Assembly: GCF_000317575.1 (NCBI RefSeq)
Contig: NC_019748.1
Coordinates: 2,235,199-2,299,198 of the forward strand
Length of the DNA: 64,000 nt
Direction of reading: 5' to 3'
Source of the DNA: Stanieria cyanosphaera PCC 7437
GTDB lineage: Bacteria; Cyanobacteriota; Cyanobacteriia; Cyanobacteriales; Xenococcaceae
The notes below the pieces were generated by a model that worked only from the letters and a program-made list of their open reading frames with translations, did no database searches and was not told the DNA's origin. Of the stretch, positions 62,463-64,000 are shown one piece after another; within the stretch, counting starts at the first letter, position 1; every line of letters starts with the position of its first letter. A program made the translations under genes and the position numbers.

Positions 62463-62512
62463 ACTCACTATGAGTTTTCTTTAAATTAATCATACTCATA
62501 ACGACTATGAGT
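62463..62512. promoter_or_regulatory. two operator-like dyads upstream of the peroxiredoxin gene
   Basis: ACTCA-CTA-TGAGT (62463-62475) and ACTCATA-5 nt-TATGAGT (62494-62512) repeat the same half-sites about 34 nt apart, 29-78 nt upstream of the prx start. This is the expected place for a redox-responsive repressor. No known regulator can be matched to this half-site from sequence. Confidence 0.5.
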
Positions 62513-62726
62513 TGTCAAGGAAATTGTTTGACTTAGTTAGATTAAAAACATAGAGCAGGTAAACTGCCTTTAAAAAAAATTCTATCGAGGACAGTTTATT
62601 TGATAAGGGGTCGTTTATACCGTCTGACGTTCTACGGAATTGCCAGAAATCCAAAATGAATTGGAGTCATAGTCTCTTAGCTTTTGCCCCCGAAAGCTTG
62701 TCATTGTCTAAATTTTAGAGGAATAG

Positions 62727-64000
62727 ATGAAAGACAAAGTTTTAAAGAATCGCTATCATCTTTTAAAAACCCTAAGTAAAAGTAATTTTAGTCAAACTTT
62801 TCTAGCAAGAGACACAGCCATAACTTCAAAACCTCGGCTATGCGTAATCAAAAAGTTAATAGTCATTGACAAGCATAATACTCGATTACTTGAGAAAATA
62901 AAGTTACTGTTTGAACAAGAAGCAGAAATTTTAAGAATATTGAGTCAAAAAAATCGACAAATTCCGCAATTTTATGACTATTTTGTCGAGGTAGGAAACT
63001 ATTATTTAGTACAAGAATGGATTCAAGGAATAACGCTACAGCAAAAACTACAACAGCAAGAAACAATTCCACCAGAAGAGGTAAAAAGAATCTTAGTACA
63101 TTTTTTGCCTGTGCTGGACTATATTCATAAACATGGTATTATTCATCGCGATCTTAAGCCGAGTAATATTATTCTACGTTCTGGCGATCGCTTACCTATA
63201 CTAATTGATTTTGGTGTTGCTCACAAGGTAACTCCTCAAGTAGAAAACAACAAACAGCTTTATTTTTCTACAGTAGGTACTCCTGGTTATATGTCTTTAG
63301 AACAGGCAATGGGACAAGCAGATTTTAGCAGTGATCTTTATAGTCTAGGTTTAACAGCAATTCATCTACTTACAGGAAAAGAACCACTAGATTTAAGATT
63401 TGATTTAAATAGTGAAGAAATTTTTTGGCATCAAGAAGCAAGTAATTTTGATCAAGATTTAGTCAAGGTAATCAATCGTGCGATTAGTTCTAATCCTAGG
63501 CAACGCTTTTCTTCGGCGAAACAGATGCTAGCAGCATTACAAAGTTCATCGTTCAAATTAAACCTAACATCTTCAATTAACACAGTTGATACTTATTCCC
63601 AGCCTCAAACAATTCAAAAATCTTCTTTAAAAAAACCAAGAAAGCTACTGTCTTTAATTTCAATGATTGGATTAAAAGTTGCAATTGTTATTTTGGGTTT
63701 AAATAATTTTTTACCAAAACTAATTAAACAACCAACTGAATTGTCGGTTTCTTTGTTGTCTTCACCAATTGAATTACCACCTGTAGTTTCTTCGGCTGTT
63801 ACTGAAGCTAAAATCACTAAACAACCGAATATTTTAAGCAATTTGCCTCTTTTTAGACCAGGAACTTCAGAAGAGCAAGTTTTACAAACTTTAGGAGAAC
63901 CAATCTGGCGTAAACAAGGCTATTGGCATAATAGTATTGCTTGGTCATATCAAGATGTTATGTCCGATGGTGTAGATTTGGGATATTTATTTGATACTCA
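62727..64000 (+). CDS. Ser/Thr protein kinase, 3' truncated by window edge
   Basis: 424 codons are visible with no stop. Kinase domain residues about 10-265: a weak glycine loop (LSKSNFSQTFLARD), catalytic Lys in CVIKKL, IIHRDLKPSNIIL, LIDFGVAHK and VGTPGYMSLEQAMG. Then a polar linker, one hydrophobic segment (about residues 305-320, LLSLISMIGLKVAIVILGL) and the start of an extracytoplasmic region. That region has PGTSEEQVLQTLGEPIWRKQGYW, a pattern seen in cyanobacterial membrane kinases. GAGGA lies 5-9 nt before the ATG. The domain that follows is outside the window. Substrate unknown. Confidence 0.85.
   Translation, partial: MKDKVLKNRYHLLKTLSKSNFSQTFLARDTAITSKPRLCVIKKLIVIDKHNTRLLEKIKLLFEQEAEILRILSQKNRQIPQFYDYFVEVGNYYLVQEWIQGITLQQKLQQQETIPPEEVKRILVHFLPVLDYIHKHGIIHRDLKPSNIILRSGDRLPILIDFGVAHKVTPQVENNKQLYFSTVGTPGYMSLEQAMGQADFSSDLYSLGLTAIHLLTGKEPLDLRFDLNSEEIFWHQEASNFDQDLVKVINRAISSNPRQRFSSAKQMLAALQSSSFKLNLTSSINTVDTYSQPQTIQKSSLKKPRKLLSLISMIGLKVAIVILGLNNFLPKLIKQPTELSVSLLSSPIELPPVVSSAVTEAKITKQPNILSNLPLFRPGTSEEQVLQTLGEPIWRKQGYWHNSIAWSYQDVMSDGVDLGYLFDT

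Overview
The window is cyanobacterial chromosome. The DNA is AT-rich and carries the HIP1 octamer GCGATCGC many times. The gene set includes an NDH-1 subunit (ndhL), a CRR7 homologue, a high-light-inducible protein, several cyanobacteria-only small families, a PEP-CTERM-type surface protein and the glucosylglycerol osmolyte genes. The osmolyte genes point to a salt-tolerant, probably unicellular or baeocyte-forming lineage (Stanieria-like is a guess). No plasmid, phage or CRISPR signature is visible.

Layout. 1-6.7 kb: the 3' part of a hybrid histidine kinase, an HtrA-type protease, two small unknown genes and a GH13 enzyme that I read as glucosylglycerol hydrolase. 6.7-10.9 kb: the divergent ggpS-glpD-crr7 run. 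Together gghA, ggpS and glpD supply glycerol-3-phosphate, make glucosylglycerol-phosphate and break glucosylglycerol down. 11-18 kb: signalling genes, namely a membrane Ser/Thr kinase, an M48 peptidase and a tight kinase / P-loop GTPase / unknown-protein operon. The kinase and the unknown protein of that operon end in similar Trp-Phe C-terminal tails; this is the best candidate here for an undescribed system. 18-22.4 kb: a secreted beta-helix protein, a broken small gene and the first copy of an IS200/IS605-type element (tnpA/tnpB). 22.7-31.6 kb: gyrB, a structured spacer, a 2H phosphoesterase-like gene, holA carrying an in-frame repeat insertion, a GT2 glycosyltransferase, small genes, and a trpD2-like gene with its LysR neighbour. 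32-38 kb: a GH13_18-type sugar phosphorylase, a VWA protein, hicAB, moeB/moeZ and a pentapeptide-repeat protein. 38.4-49.6 kb: a diguanylate cyclase, an RCK-type channel with an unusual filter, a BI-1 protein, an HLIP, TPR plus M48 peptidase, an HD protein, GT9, ispD, trpA, a DUF3007-type protein and ndhL. 49.8-57.2 kb: an intronless tRNA-Leu(UAA), the second IS copy in inverted orientation, two paralogous sugar-binding lipoproteins and a hybrid histidine kinase. 57.4-64 kb: small genes and an oxidative-stress neighbourhood (glutathione reductase, Dps, type II peroxiredoxin, a broken ZIP transporter), ending in the 5' part of another Ser/Thr kinase.

Repeats are a second theme. There are two identical 1681-nt IS copies in inverted orientation and two near-identical 126-nt MITE-like elements, also inverted. 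A set of short GTAG...CTAC palindromes sits between convergent gene ends. GC-rich stem-loops lie inside HIP1 sites, one of them within the holA reading frame. Functional names rest on reading motifs and remembered family features; no database search was run.
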